Shown here one piece after another: positions 45,601-58,574 of a DNA stretch of 64,000 nt. The position numbers and the translations under genes are program-made. The notes below the pieces were generated by a model. That model saw nothing but the letters and a program-made list of their open reading frames with translations, was not told the DNA's origin and did not search any database. Position 1 is the first letter of the stretch, and each line of letters begins with the position of its first letter. This stretch comes from Volvariella volvacea V23 (lineage: Eukaryota; Basidiomycota; Agaricomycetes; Agaricales; Pluteaceae), in contig KB722754.1 in NCBI GenBank assembly GCA_000349905.1, forward strand, positions 440,824 through 504,823. The letters are read 5' to 3'.

Positions 45601-46596
45601 GGCAAATATGCATCCGGGATTGTCAGCTCCCTCTTCTACTATCTTTGGAGACATCAAGGTTATTTCCTTATCCACTCAAACTATGCTCGGTACTTTTAAA
45701 AAGTTTCTCACCCAAAACTTTCACAGGCAGCGAAAGGGGTGTGATTTTTGCTCTGTGGTGCCTCTTCAACACTAGTTATTCGATTTATGCATCGTCCTGG
45801 GTATGTACCACATGCGCTCCCTCCTGCAGTAATACCCTTTGCCCCAATTCCCCGTACCCCGCATCATTCCCCATTTGCATAGGCGTGAGCGTGCGCGTGG
45901 GCATGGCCATGGCCATGGGCATCGGTATGGGGAACAGAAGCCTTCCTCGCCCCCATTTGCTACGTAAAGTTCAAGCCAATGTTGACACTCTGTGACGCTT
46001 TTAGGATTTTCTGATGGACTGGTCGGTGTTACGGCTGCGCGCTCGACATTTATTACTTCGTCAGGAACTTGTGTATTCCAGCCATGTGCCCGTGCGTACA
46101 GTAATTCTTCAACGATCTAAATTGTTTGGCTGAACTTCAAACCTCGTGCAGTTTTATTATTTTGCGATTGTCAGTAATTGTGATCTAAAATATTGAGGGT
46201 CGTACTGATTTGACTAATTTGATGGAATTCATTGCCAGGTCTCGAATGTCATCATCCGATTTATCTGGCTGCTGTACATTCCCGAAGACGGGCCCAATGT
46301 CCTGCTACGGAGCTTCATTATCGCCCTACTGGAGGTATTTAGGAGGTGGCAATGGAACTTTTGTAAGAGAAATTCCCATCGCCTTCCCTCTCAGCCTATT
46401 TGACCGTGGATATCCCTTTTCCCTTTTTCCAATGACTTTGGGTCCAACAGATCGTCTGGAAAATGAACACCTCGGTAACGTGGATCAATACCGCATTACG
46501 AGAGAAGTTCCCTTGCCGTATACCTTTGATTCTACCCACGATGATGATGCCGATGATGATGAGTGCGCTAGACAGCGCGCGAGAAACGAGAAATGA
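42686..46596 (+). CDS. SYG1: SYG1/XPR1-type SPX-EXS phosphate exporter
   Basis: Gene of more than a dozen exons. The first four splice to MKFARYLQETQTPEWKKAYI and DYRKLKKRIAAIRRLQEG, the SPX domain with its Lys cluster (KxxxDYRKLKKR) that binds inositol pyrophosphates. A Ser/Pro-rich linker and the SPX second half (LAFFTTLDAELDKIESFYL, then the helical DSEDYLYAKKKLKKAILEHY) follow. Membrane helices include FRSGIFLGTALPGLTFGMY and FFVPVLFSILVGTNLAVWA. The EXS domain has FNPLPLLHRSSRFWLLRT, DWHDCRSSSPNW, LPSLIRLVQSIKRYYDSKR, GVIFALWCLFNTSYSIYASS and RRWQWNF, ending in the ENEHLGNVDQYR signature and an acidic tail. The protein is predicted to export phosphate at the plasma or Golgi membrane under SPX control. 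Splice choices in the middle (about 44040-44350) are uncertain. Confidence 0.92.
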
Positions 46597-47089
46597 ATTC
46601 TGTATGCCAGCTAATATGTTTTCCGTGATACCTTTCGTAATAATAGACTATGCTAGACTTGGTAATTGATTGGTTATGCCTTCGCATTTTAACATCCTTG
46701 GGAGACCTCGCGCTGCACATACCTAGATTGTTGTCCTATTTTGTTTGATAACCCCATTTATGATAGATTATAGGTGACGCCTATTCCACTATTTAATTAA
46801 TTCCCCACGCTTCATTAAGATGTACTCATATGAACAAGAGCACGAGAACGAACAGGACCCTGGGGTAACCATGAAAACCTTGTTACCTAGATTAGGTTTC
46901 CACGTTCGCCCTCCTCGAACAAAATCTACCTCCTATCTGACCTCTGTAAATGTTGTCACTCATTTCAGGCTAGCAGCGATTTGATCCAGTTCCCTCAGAA
47001 TCATAGAATTAGGGCATTTCTGGCGTAACTCCCTGGCGCGTGGTTTAAGTCAAGCTGGTAAAACCCGGACAAGATCACGGAATGAGAGC
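46597..47089. other. convergent intergenic region
   Basis: 493 bp AT-rich sequence between the SYG1 and VPS16 stops. No gene seen. Confidence 0.45.
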
Positions 47090-50000
47090 TCACTCTAGCT
47101 TAGCTTTGTCGTTCCTGTCCTTACATTCCTTCCCGGCCAAACGCCACTCCCCACACTCAACATACAGGTCGGCTCGCTTCGGGGAATCGCACCGAGCTAC
47201 GTATTGAACTGCTTCTTTGCTGTAACCATTTTCTACCAAATGCCGGACGAATGGTTCGTAGCCTATCGGGCTCCGCTTCGACTTGGCGAATGCGTCGAGA
47301 CTTTCGAAGTCCCTTATTTCCGTCAGGGCGTGTAACTTCAAATACCAGAATCTGAAAGAAGGATTCATCACATGGGCATGAGTGAGCATGAAGAACCATG
47401 ACAGTGATAAGAATGGACAATCCCGAAGACTGGAAGACAATAAGACGACTACGTAGGTGTGTCGTTGTGAAGGGCCATCATATAAACATATGGAGATTAT
47501 GAGTTGGGCTCTAAGGGTCACCAAATGCAGGCGGGTGGCGTACAGGGAAATAGATGGTTGGATTAGCTCAAGCTGAACAAACTCACCGTTTGTCCGGAAC
47601 TTTAAAGTCACTCTTGATTTTATCGGCCCGTTTGGCGATGCCGTTTACCAAGCAAGCTCTTATGGTCTCGTTTACGCTTAACCCGAAAAAGGCAATCTTG
47701 CCATCAGTCTCTTTCTCCAGGCTTTGCTGATAGGTTAATAGTCGGACACTCTCATCCATCATCTGCATGTTTTGAAAGCATATAGAATTAGGATAAGGGA
47801 TCCGATAGAATGGAGAAACAAACCTTCGCTTCAAAGCTGTGGTCCTTGTCCTCGGAGAAGAACTTCTGCGCGGCTTCGATTGCAGTAACAATCAGAGCTG
47901 GGTCCTTGTAGATGATAACATTTTCAAAAGGTTAAAGGCAAAATCAGAACAGAAACGACATACATTCGTCCTCGTCGCTTCGTCCAACGAGAGTATTGCG
48001 CTCTCAACGCGACGATCATCTGAGTAGTAGAAATCCCGTAACATATCCCGGTTTTGTTCGCGGGCATATACTTGTAAGAGTTTGTTAGCTAGAATTAGTT
48101 TTGGGCCACCATCCTCAATCAAGCGGAAGAAGTCTCCCAGTGGCAGTCGCTTATGGAGATGGAGAAGTACGTGATAGACTGAAGTATCATCAGCCAAAGA
48201 CACAAAACAAGGAAAGAAGGAATACCAAGATCAGTGTCCCCGCTATCGACTGCCTTCTCCAAGGCCAATCGGTCCTTCTTCATGGTAAGAAGTAAAGGAA
48301 CTTGATCAGATGCTCGAGACTCATAGTCGAGAAGCTGGAACTAGCATGAGAAATGCTAGACACTGAATAACTATATAGCGATCTCGCCTTTGTGGCCAGT
48401 CCAGCACGCCCTACTTCCCAAGCCCGCCTGGCGATCTCGGCGTAGCTCACGTCAGTGCCCCCAAGTTGTTGGAATTTGTCAACGATTAACTTGCATACAT
48501 CTTCATCCCCACCTCCTTCCGAGTCATCGCTGGTTCCACTTGTTGAGGGCCTTGAACGAAGAATCTTAGCACTGGCCCAGTGCTTCAGTACTGCATCAGG
48601 CTTTAACCCCAGGAAGGTTGAGATACGGAGGGCGAGTAAATGGAGATTTCGGGAGGTGAGGCGTGCGACAAGATGTGAAGGAGATGCATATATATATCTT
48701 GTTCCCTTTTTCAGACAGACTACAAGCTTGCGAGTGTGTAGTTATACGCACTGTGAATATGTCAACGGTATCCCTATTTCATAGTAACGGACCGCGTTGA
48801 GAACTTTCAGGGTTTGACCCATATTAATGAAATCTGTAGGATTGTCCAAGTCAAGATATCCCCGACCAAATTTGGCCGCCTAGGTATATCTGTGAGTGAT
48901 AAACTTGAGGAACATTCTCGAGAACTTACACTGAGCAACCGTCGTTGCCAATAGGGTTCCCATTCTCGACCGGCTGCATCGATACATTCATTTACAGCGG
49001 CCGATAGTTCTGGCCGAATGCTCCGCATAGCCTCGTCGGCCTTGGGCGAACGCTGACTGAAGCTCTCCCAGGCATCAAAGAGAATAGCGGATGGGGATGT
49101 TGATCCAGGCCGGAAAATTGACAGGGTTGATACTGCAATGGAAAGGTCGGAAATTCGAGAGGATGAGCGCGGAGCAATGGCTCGCACCTGGAACCTTCTG
49201 GATAAGGTCGCATACATCTGCACTGATGACTCTCACACCATCCGGCTCTGTTACAGCAAAGTTGGCGCCAGAATAAAAGTACCTAAGGGTGGTCCCAATC
49301 AATCACAAATGACGCGAAGCATATAGGCCAGCGTACTGAAGGGAATCGCCGAAAGGACCAACTAGTAAAGCGAGGGAGTCCCATGTCACGAGAATTGCAT
49401 CATTACCACACCACTCTACTTGCCGGACAGAGCCCTCCGCGATGGGTACATTATTTGTGTCGAATTCCGCCATACTACGTTGGAAGTCAGTCGATACTAC
49501 CCACAGTGTTCCGGAGTATGTAAGGAGTGCGAGGGACTTTCCATTGGGGCTGGCTGATATATGTGTGAATGGACCCCTGGCAATTCTTTGATCAACGCTC
49601 TCCAGGTTGTCAACTGTGTATATAGTCGCGTCGACAGAAAGCAAGACTTCGACATGTCGCGATATGTTCAGGTCAGGAGGTATGATAGCCCAAGCAGAAG
49701 GTATCTCAGACAATCCTAGGGAGATGGTCAACTGCCTTTGGCGAAATCCTTCTTTATTGGTTCTTACCTGGATTCGCCAGAGTTAAGGGTTGTCCACCAG
49801 CCCATCCCTTCACTTCCAAAAGCGTGAAAGCTCCTGTCAATGCTACAAAACCACTCCCATATATCTGAGCATCTATTACGCCCAACTCAGCAGCCTCGTT
49901 CCCAAGAGAGTGTTGTTGATAGTCGCCTTGCAGGTCATAAAGGCGATAGGTTCCATCTTCGTTTACTATAGCTAGCCGTTCGTCGTGGGTCCAACCAAAT

Positions 50001-50395
50001 CGAATGATCCTTCCTTGATCCCACTGCAAAGGAGAATAGCCGAAGTCAATGATGGTCCTCCTAAGTATATGAATTAAGCATCCACACTGAACGTCAAAAG
50101 GCTTTCCCCAGCCGGGGAAAACACCTGTATCTGAGTCTTTGGTGCGGCAACGCTAGCCCTCCCTAATGCAATTATCTTTGACGAGTCGCGCATAAATGCT
50201 GAAGGATGGCATTAATGCCATTACTTCGGAGATTCCGAAAGTGCGCATACCTAGAGGACCGCCATGTCGGCAGCCTGCCACGATGTGATCGCTAATATCA
50301 GGGAGCTTCTCTGAGACTTGATAGAGCTGTTGACGTCGATAGAATACATTGCCATTTTGCATGGCCTGCCATGATGCGGTAGGATGTTCAGTCAT
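47090..50395 (-). CDS. VPS16: VPS16, core subunit of HOPS/CORVET
   Basis: Minus-strand gene with about nine exons, ATG at 50395. The N-terminal beta-propeller part begins [19 protein letters not shown], then [31 protein letters not shown] and [20 protein letters not shown]. The middle has [20 protein letters not shown] and [19 protein letters not shown]. The C-terminal Vps16 helical domain ends [19 protein letters not shown] then [20 protein letters not shown] and the short NDKAKLE. VPS16 bridges VPS33 into the class C core that tethers endosomes and vacuoles before SNARE fusion. Length and order agree with the family; no missing section was noticed. Confidence 0.92.
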
Positions 50396-50781
50396 GGTTT
50401 GAGGTTAAGAGGTACACGGGCTGACGCGATTGGTCACACGCTGTAATGATGGCGCTGGCAAACCTTATACTAAGCGTCGCGTAGCAAGTGCTTCGAATTC
50501 GTTATCTTCCAGTGTCATCACAGCTGTTTTTTGTCTTCTAAGGTCAATGAGTATTCCGTGTACAAAAGTCATACAAGATTTACAAACGACTTCCAGAGCG
50601 ATGGTAAAAGAGTGAGATGATGTAGGTCTGCTTCGAGGTATTAACTAATACATCCAATGCATGAAATTATAAGCAAGTACGAGCAAGTCCTTTATACTGA
50701 AACGAAACTAAATAAATATAGAGCAAGTTTGGGGACAAAAGAGCGTGGTGTGTGATGGGGCAAGTGAGTGAGAAGTAAAGC
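50396..50781. other. intergenic
   Basis: 386 bp between VPS16 (upstream side) and the arrestin-like gene stop. No feature supported. Confidence 0.4.
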
Positions 50782-52392
50782 TTAGTATAGGCGGATAGGT
50801 ATTCTGGCGCGAAGGTCGTCTTGTCCGATCAGCACAGAGACATCCAGATAGTACTAGCCAAAACCCGTCAGCTGGTTGGTCCCTGGAGAAGCCTGATTGC
50901 AGAACATACCTTGACATTTAACCCAGACCAATCAATACAGGGAAGCATGTCCCTACTAAGACTAATCTTGCCCTTATGGAGACCGTCTGGTAATGACATG
51001 GGGGGATTGGTGGCCTGCAGCTTGTGATTATCCGTCGGGTTTCTTGGCCGTTTAGGGAAGCCAATGCAAATGATGTTCTGGAGGCTTCGAGACTCAGAGA
51101 ATACCGTCTGTGTGGGTAACCGTGGAAGGGGTTTATCAACAATTGCACGAAGGGGAGGCGCTGTCGTTTCCTTGATGTCAGGGATCTCTTCCAGGGTTTT
51201 AGCCCTGCGTCGCAATCGCGGTTGAACACTTTTGACGCGTTTGAACAGGTTCCCCCGCGGCGTCTCTGATTCTTCACCCGAACTTGGTGGCGTTTGTGGG
51301 GGAGTGGGGGGAAGTGACATATTCTCCGTCAACGTGATCTGGCGCTGAAGGGATATTGATATTGTGGCATCTGCTGCGATTTCTTTCGCTAAGGAGGGTG
51401 ACCGGGGTGTCGTTGTGAAGACAACGAAATATGGGATTGACGAACTGCGGGAAAAGGTAACGGTTGTCGGCAACGTCACCTAGGAGGGGTTAGAAACTGG
51501 ACGAGCACTGATGAGAAAGATTACGCACTGCGCATCGGAATGGTATTGGACGGTCCGAGCGGAGAGGCATTTCTAACCATGACGTTGGATTCTTCTGCTC
51601 GTCCAAGGAATGGAAGTCCGGGTCTGGACAGTATAATATTGGCACCTCTAGGCTACTATAGGTCCGTCATTAAGGTTACGAAGAGCGAGGGAAAGAAGGG
51701 ACGCACAATGCGGGACCGTCCAGGCTGGTGGCCTCCCAGGTTGCCCCAACCTTGTATGCTACCTCGAAGAATTCCGAGCCATCCTCAGAATCCCGAGAAG
51801 TGGAAAATGATGAAGGGAGCTCTTCTCCAGACCTGCAACCTTTGGGCAGGTCAAAGGAGAAAGGATAGGACCGCTCCACCGGAGAAGATGAACCAATGCT
51901 CGATGCACTTGGTCGTCGCCTTACGCTTGCAGCCAGTGCCTCGCGAAAGCCAGGGCGGGAAGGTGATGTCTCAAATGTTGGAGACACTGGCATCGACGTG
52001 GATGTGTGAAAGAAGACGTGCTTTCGCCTAGTCACGTCGGGTGCGTGCCCCGCAGTAGAATCCGCGTCCGTACTGTGATCAGGTTCATATATGAATGAGC
52101 CCTCTATCTGCATTAGCATTAGTTCTCGGATCTTTGTTCAAAAAAATAATGAAGCGCACTCACGAAGACAGTCAGACGACCGCTATACGAACAACTGGGG
52201 TCAAGTATTACTCTGCCACCTATTGGGTCATTTTCGCTGAAGACAGCGAGTGGGCCCCAGCTCCCTCTCTTTTCCTCTTGAACCCTTACAGAGGGACTGT
52301 AAATCTGCATCTCTATTTGCGATGACCTAGTTCTGAGGTATATAAGGGCCATAAACCGTGTCACGGGTGGACATACCGGTAAGTTGAGACAT
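50782..52392 (-). CDS. arrestin-like N-terminal-domain protein
   Basis: About four exons. The chosen start (52392) gives MSQLT joined over a roughly 60-nt intron to EMQIYSPSVRVQEEKRG and then FSENDPIGGRVILDPSC, SYSGRLTV and IQIEGSFIY, the first strands of the arrestin fold. Later parts are FEVAYKVGATWEA, the strand FPTTVTFSRSSSIPYFVVFTT-like edge, SISLQRQITL and the C-terminal DWSGLNVKYYLDVSVLIGQD plus RARIPIRLY. A long Ser/Thr/Pro insert (PPTPPQTPPSSGEE) and an Arg-rich patch are predicted to be disordered. Alpha-arrestins act as adaptors for ubiquitin ligases in transporter endocytosis, but no PPxY motif was seen, so this may be a divergent member. The start is less certain than the rest. 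Confidence 0.75.
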
Positions 52393-54790
52393 GGGAGTGT
52401 GTCGAACTCGTCGGTGTAATGCATTGGGTTGCTGGGCGAGATTCCGTAGAGGAGGAGGATTCCACCCGGCGGCGAGACGTACTGGCAGTCGGAATCATTG
52501 GAGGTGCGCGGGTCAGACCTTTGTTGATGTGTAGATATATGTATCACACGGCTGCCTTAGCGAGAAAATCAGGATCGAGAAGCTTCTCGGAAGGGAAGAA
52601 AAAATAACATAAAATCCAAAAAAAAGGCTGAGGGGGTGCGGCGCCGAAGGGATGGTTGATCGTTGCAGACCCTGAAGATGCTTGGGGGGTCAAAAGCTTC
52701 CTACCGTATCGGTAGACAACGTTCAGGCCCCGCGGACTATATAGCATAGCCCAACTTCGTTGGGTACTTCTATATGTGCATTGTAAATGAGTGTTTTACC
52801 AGGCTGCAGATCTGGCGAGTTCTGTTGGCCGATAAAATGGACAGGAACGCTTGTACAGAAAAAGGAGTAACCTACCAAGGATGGCCAATACCCCTCTTAG
52901 CATCAGTAAGATCTCTTGAGCGATCTATCCAAAAGCGGCAAGGTACCGGGAATATCTATTATCGACGGGAGCATAAGAGTAGGAGGCAGGTCAGCCTGAA
53001 GGAATAACTACGAGAAGCGGCACGTGGAATAGATACCTCCTAGTTCATCCTTAGCAACCGGGGCAAGCTTTACAACTGTAAGTGCGTGGGCACTTCTACG
53101 GAATGATATAACGGCCTTCCAGGGTTTACTTTAAACGCCATTTGTGCCAACCCACCCGAGAAATGTACATAGGTTAGTCGCCACGTGAGATGATAGAATA
53201 CACAGCGACTCGAAAGCCATGCGAACCACCGGAATAGGATCTAATGGGGATCTGTCGCCCGCATGAGACAAACTGACTACTTCTCAAGCGTCGAAGGACA
53301 GGACTTACTATCAGTGATCGAGACAAACCCCATTTACACCTATCATCATTCAACGGAGAGTACCATATCTTTTCGAGTTAAGGGTACGTGCAAAACGGCT
53401 CCCTGCCATCCTGCATTCTGTTGGAGGTGTTCGTGACGATTCCAAATGGATTTAGGGTGTTCATTGTCCAATATTGTCGACATCTCGATTTGGAATTGTG
53501 CAAGGAATTCCTGAGCGCCGACATCACGAGATTCACATATAATTGAAGGAGATTGACTCGGCCATAGAAAGTACAGACGCCGGGGCTCTAGGAAAGGGAA
53601 TAACTGGAGAAGGGCTTACTCATGGATGAGATGGCAGTAAGGGTGTGGGCGAAGTATTCCCAGAGTCATGACCCACCTGACTGACCAGTATTCGTTAGTC
53701 TAGTGATAAGGTTCTCGAAAGGTCCTCTCCTCTGCTCAAGATGTGATCCTCGTGTGTACGAATGGTGAAGGGACGTCCAAGGAGCATGACAGACCCTAAA
53801 CCGCCGTTTCCAAGGTCAAAGTCAGGGAAACTTGGTGGTAATGTTGGCAGCAAGACTGGAATGGCAAGGTCGAGATATAAGGAAACTCGGAAGAAAAGTT
53901 CATTTACGGTGAGCCATGCTAACTCAAAATGGTTGTCGGGTGAAGAGGGACATCGGAGGGTGCGATGATTCGTCACAGTGTAGAACTTTTCTGCCAATGA
54001 ACGGGAAGCCAACGTGCGAGAGTAAGATGGTGGGTACCATAACGCCCATGTGATTGGTTTGAATATCCTGCGAGTGGAACCGGTTTCACGAGAACAAAAG
54101 GATATCGTCAGGAACGATGGGAACGAAGGAAGTGGGTTTGCATATACTGCGGCCTGCTCTGAGCGAATGAGAGTAGCTATATTGAACTATCTTGACATAT
54201 CTCACAAAGAAATGGGGTTGTGTCATGCGATGACAGTGGCACATACAGTGGCACAGCTCCATCGAGAAAGTTGAAAGAAGGAGGAGAAGGTAGGTGTGCG
54301 AAGGACCACAGGACGGTTCCTGCGAAGAGTGTGGGACCGTCTGGATCTCGGTGTAATTCAAGAGAATTTAAGGCACTGAGTGCTAACAGCGCAAACCAGC
54401 GTTATATGCCCTAGGATTCTTCATCACATGCCATGCTTTGCGACATGCAAGCAAATTAGACTGAAAGGCACGCCTGCATGAATAGTTAGTGACCATTACA
54501 AACCGCGCTTGGGAGTAATGGGTTACGGTGATTGAGCGATAACGCCAACAAATGGGCTTGATACACTACATCAGAAGCCCCGGGCACAGTATAAGCTTCA
54601 GCATAGGTAATGACCAGTTTATGTGGTTTTGATGCGATACTGCGAGCGCTTGGAAGTATAGCACAGAGATGTAGGACGTCTTCGGAAGCAGGTAACTTAC
54701 CAGGATTAGGTAATCTGGGCTTGCCAAAATTAGCAGCAGCTCGAGCATCTGCAAGTCGTTATCGCCTTTGCAAAGGTGTGCATATACTTA
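52393..54790. other. gene-poor intergenic region
   Basis: 2.4 kb with no supported gene. A minus-strand 105-codon frame (53695-54012) is fairly hydrophobic but lacks introns, neighbours or family signal. The sequence may contain decayed genes or elements, but none could be named. Confidence 0.45.
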
Positions 54791-56077
54791 ATGGTAACAA
54801 AAGTCATTATCACAGGTATTTGTCTAATTGATCCATCGAGGTGACTTGTGATTCATTGATGTATGATCCAGGTGCTTCAGGGGTTCTTGGCTCAGCGATC
54901 AGGAGGGCATTCGAAAATGCCCAACAGTTCGAGGTCCTGCCTTTGGCGAATACGAGAACCGGAGAAGGGCTGAGAAACATAGATCTTACGAACAAAGACC
55001 AAGTTGACAACCTTTTTGACGAGTTTAAACCGGATTGTAAGTTTGCCACGCAGTATCCGTAATTATCACGAACCTAGATTCCGACAGGGGTTATTCACTG
55101 TGCCGCAGAAAGGCGTCCAGATGTTGCTGAAAAGGTCAGATGGTTGGTTGCGCAGTTGCTCGTGCGGCTCATGGCTATTTAGAACCCAGAGGGTGCACGC
55201 AAGGTGCCGCTTCGCGTCTAGACTTCAAATGGCCAACTGAACGCACATCGAGTTAGCTCAATGCAGATGTTCCAGCTCACCTTGCTGCAAACGCCAAGCA
55301 CCACAACTTCAAATTAATTTACATCTCCACAGGTAAGTGTTTATCCCTTGAATTTGACCGCATATACCCATCGATTTCGGTAACTGACAGATTATGTCTT
55401 TGATGGAACTTCGCCTCCCTATCAGCCATCGTCCCTAACCAACCCTCTCAATTTGTATGGAAGAACAAAGCGCGATGGAGAAGTTGCCGTACTGAGCATC
55501 GAAGGTGCAGAAGTTGTTGTTCTGAGGGTACCCGTCCTGTAAGTCATTGATTCAAATTAAGGGATGAGTTTGTTCACACAATTCCAGGTATGGACCAGCG
55601 CCTAAAAATTCCGACACTGCAGTAAACATCCTGCTAGATGTGGTACAAGACCAATCAGGGAAAACATACAAGATGGATCATTATGCTACAAGATACCCCA
55701 CGAATGTGGTAGACATTGCCAATTTCCTTGTCCGGCTGACATGTACGTTTCACTTTTATACTCTTTTCAGAATTTCAACTGACGATTTTAAAGCACTCAA
55801 GAAGCCTCTTCCTCGCATCTTACATTATTCTACGGCTGAACCATTCACAAAGTACGAAATGTGTTTGATCTTCGCGAAGATCTTGGGACTACCTCATGAT
55901 CACATCGTGCCTGACTCTAAGCCCCCAACCGGGGAGGGTGCAATAACTCGACCACGAGACTGTCGCCTTGATACGCGTGAGACAGAAGCGTTGGGTGTTG
56001 AAGACGGATTAGGGTTATCCTTGTTTGAGGAGTGGTGGACGGAGAATTTGAAGTCGAAACAAGGCATCCAACTCTAA
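54791..56077 (+). CDS. RmlD/MAT2B-type SDR (methionine adenosyltransferase regulatory-subunit-like)
   Basis: About seven exons. ATG 54791 encodes MVTKVIIT, which splices to GASGVLGSAIRRAFEN, the NAD(P)-binding GxxGxxG motif. Further conserved blocks are DNLFDEFKPD, VIHCAAERRPDVAEK, NPEGARKLNADVPAHLA, the active-site strand FKLIYISTDYVFDG and the catalytic YxxxK in LYGRTKRDGE. VVVLRVPVLYGP, MDHYATRYPTNVVDIANFL, ILHYSTAEPFTKYEMC and CRLDTRETEALGV follow. The fold is that of dTDP-4-dehydrorhamnose reductases; in eukaryotes without rhamnose synthesis such proteins are MAT2B homologues that modulate S-adenosylmethionine synthetase. The Tyr and Lys are both kept, so dehydrogenase chemistry is not excluded. 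Confidence 0.88.
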
Positions 56078-56204
56078 ATGATTGGATAAATGTCATTGAG
56101 TCCGAGATTCACCACAAATCATAATTGCAACTACAAGCACTGCTCGTGTCCGAGTTTTTATTAACCATGACGACACTCTCATGGCATGTCTGCATCCCAA
56201 GCTA

Positions 56205-56537
56205 TTACCCCTGTATTTCCTTGTTGGAGTTCGCGGTCGCAACTTTGCTAAGTTTATCCTTGTCGTCATGATGCTCTGGTGCCTGGAACTGTTTAGTTGG
56301 GTTGAATGACGAGTGGTGTGAATAAACATACAGGAGAGCCTTCGAAATAGTCTGTCATCTCATCGTCAGTGCTCTGCATAGACGTGCTGCTCCACATGGT
56401 CACTCACCCTTGCGCTGGATCGAATCCGGCACACACTCTACCGGTCCACCACGGATGCTAGATACTCCCATGCACTTGTCCTCGCCCGTTGCTTCCAAGG
56501 GAGGTGATTGAGTTCCTGAAGCTGTTCTCTGCGGCAT
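56205..56537 (-). CDS. small three-exon protein of unknown function
   Basis: Three exons on the minus strand (56537-56408, 56351-56332, 56288-56205) join in frame across two short introns (56 and 43 nt, both GT-AG) to a 77-residue polar protein. It begins MPQRTASGTQSPPLEATGED, contains VPDSIQRKDYFEGSPFQAP and ends DDKDKLSKVATANSNKEIQG. A 5' UTR intron (GTATGTGG to CCTTCAG) probably lies just before the ATG. I do not recognise it; no signal peptide or membrane helix is visible. The two exact joins and a 20-nt middle exon make chance less likely, but there is no homology support. It converges with the MAT2B-type gene, 127 bp between the stops. Confidence 0.55.
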
Positions 56538-58574
56538 GCCTGAAGGTTGAGGAAGAAAGAGAGAATCCATACACTTCAACTCCTATGAAGCTCCACATAC
56601 CTAGTCTATGATGTCATTGGGTACACGCTTGGTTCAATACACTAGCTGAGACAACGCACTCACTACATATCACTGGTTCACTTCGCATCCTCAGTACAAG
56701 TTGGTTCACGACACTGGGAGCGGCGGTCCCATCCAGTTCTCAAACGAGGTATACGTAGTCACACTGGGAGAAAGTGTCCTAGTTGTGGATGCGGTACGTT
56801 CCTTATACAGTATGGATGTCTACCGTCCTAGTCTTCAGGTCCCAGATCCACCTGAGATTAGTGTAGCAGGGGTTGTATTGTCAGATATAGTTAGGATGAT
56901 TCTCAATGGATTTTCGAAAAGCTGCGGTGGTCGTACTTATCTTCGGACTCTTTTACGCGTTTTGCTGCATAGAAAACTAAACTTTTAGGTTTCTTGATTC
57001 AATGAGGAACCTTCCAAACATCGACTCACTATAGCATATTAGCTTAGACCATAGAAATGGTGGGCGTGTACCCATTGTCAGCTTGAAATAGCTTAACCAC
57101 CTGTGGTTTAACCCTGCCTGGTTTTCCGTCATCCATGATGTAAAATATCATGCGAGGTCGGCTATCAACTAAGTCTTCAGGTAGTCGGGGAGCGCCAGAT
57201 GAGAGCGCCATCTGCCGTAGTCGCACCTTGGGTCCCTGCAGTCGTTGATAGCAGCACCACCCGAGCACCACGTACTCCAACATAGTAACTGGTATCCTGG
57301 GATACCGAATCCACAGGATGGAACTTGCTGATGCGTGGGGTCTAATCGTTAGTCAGTATGATGCCATCGGGCCAAATATGTTTTAGAGGCGTAACATAAT
57401 GGACCCTGCCTGCAAGCCCGTGACTGAGGGTCTTGAATTGCAGACCCACCCGCTCGTTTGATGGAAATTTGTGATTTACGTGACCTAAGAAATGCTTGAA
57501 CATACTAAACGCAACGACGCTTACCACTGGTGGCGCTCAACCGGCAACCGGGGCGAAGTGAGCGCACTATGGTTTCACCCAAAAGCGCGTTCAGCAGCAA
57601 TCCGGCGGGTGGAGCGATGTAACAGGAAGCACTACCACTACCAACACACTAAATCCTCGATCGCGTCGGCTGTTCGCTAGGGCAAGTCGGAGATATCGCG
57701 TAGAATATATCTTCTTCGGGAAATAACTAGACGGGGTGGTGGTAGGGCACTTACACACATCAGAGGGGTGTTGAAAGGTACAGATGATTGGAGGCTGTAG
57801 AATTCACCGTCCTTACCACCGAGATCCTAACTCAAGGGAGTAGATGTGAAGGTACAGTACCGCCCAGGTGCGCAGTGATTGGCGGCCTTGCACACAGGCT
57901 GAAGAAATGTTCAGCCAAAGCAGTAGCAGCTTGGACCTTCTTGGCCCTTGTAGATCTAGTGTTACCGTAGTGTTACCGCGTCGAAGTTTTTTCCAACTTG
58001 ACCTCGGGCAGCTTACACACATGATTGAAGCATTATAACCCGTGTGGTAATTATGGTGATTCTAAGCCAAATCTGAGTCTCACCTTATGACGTTGGGTGA
58101 CTCTACAGACCAGTGGCGATTCATTGGGAGAGGACATCACGTCTATACACCCTAGATTGCGCGCTCGAGTATCTTGGGTTCCTAAAAACGACCACATTAT
58201 GTCCTTTGTGCTCAGACTGCGACCTCTGCACTAGAGGGTCCGCTTTCAGGTGCTGGAGAAGGCTGACGGTCGCCGAACGTATGCGGCAATTTCAAGCAAA
58301 AGAGGGAGAGAGAAACTAACCAACCTTGGCATTACTAGGCTATGTCTTCTTCGTGAGGAAGTCCCGTTTTACGCTCGCATCGTCAAGGGGTTTGATGCTA
58401 GGGAACACCATTGTGACCAAGCCTTGATGTGCGTATGGTCGGCACATAATGAACTTCCGCGGGATTCGGATGCTTGGGCAACATGGGCGAGAGGGTATCA
58501 TTTCATGGTAATGCAGCAAGTGTATTAAAATCCCGAAAGGTGAGTACATGGACAATGCATTGGGAGAAATAAGA
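56538..58574. other. gene-poor intergenic region
   Basis: 2.0 kb. Small open frames occur (minus 57044-57283; plus 58250-58528) but none has a domain or consistent splicing. Short palindromes such as GGTATCCTGGGATACC near 57292 are present. Nothing is assigned. Confidence 0.4.

Noticed and set aside
53695..54012. 105-codon minus-strand frame
   Set aside because: No homology recognised, no introns, no neighbouring exons; left as unassigned.
57044..58528. Several 60-92-codon frames on both strands
   Set aside because: Mutually incompatible, without domains or shared splice logic.
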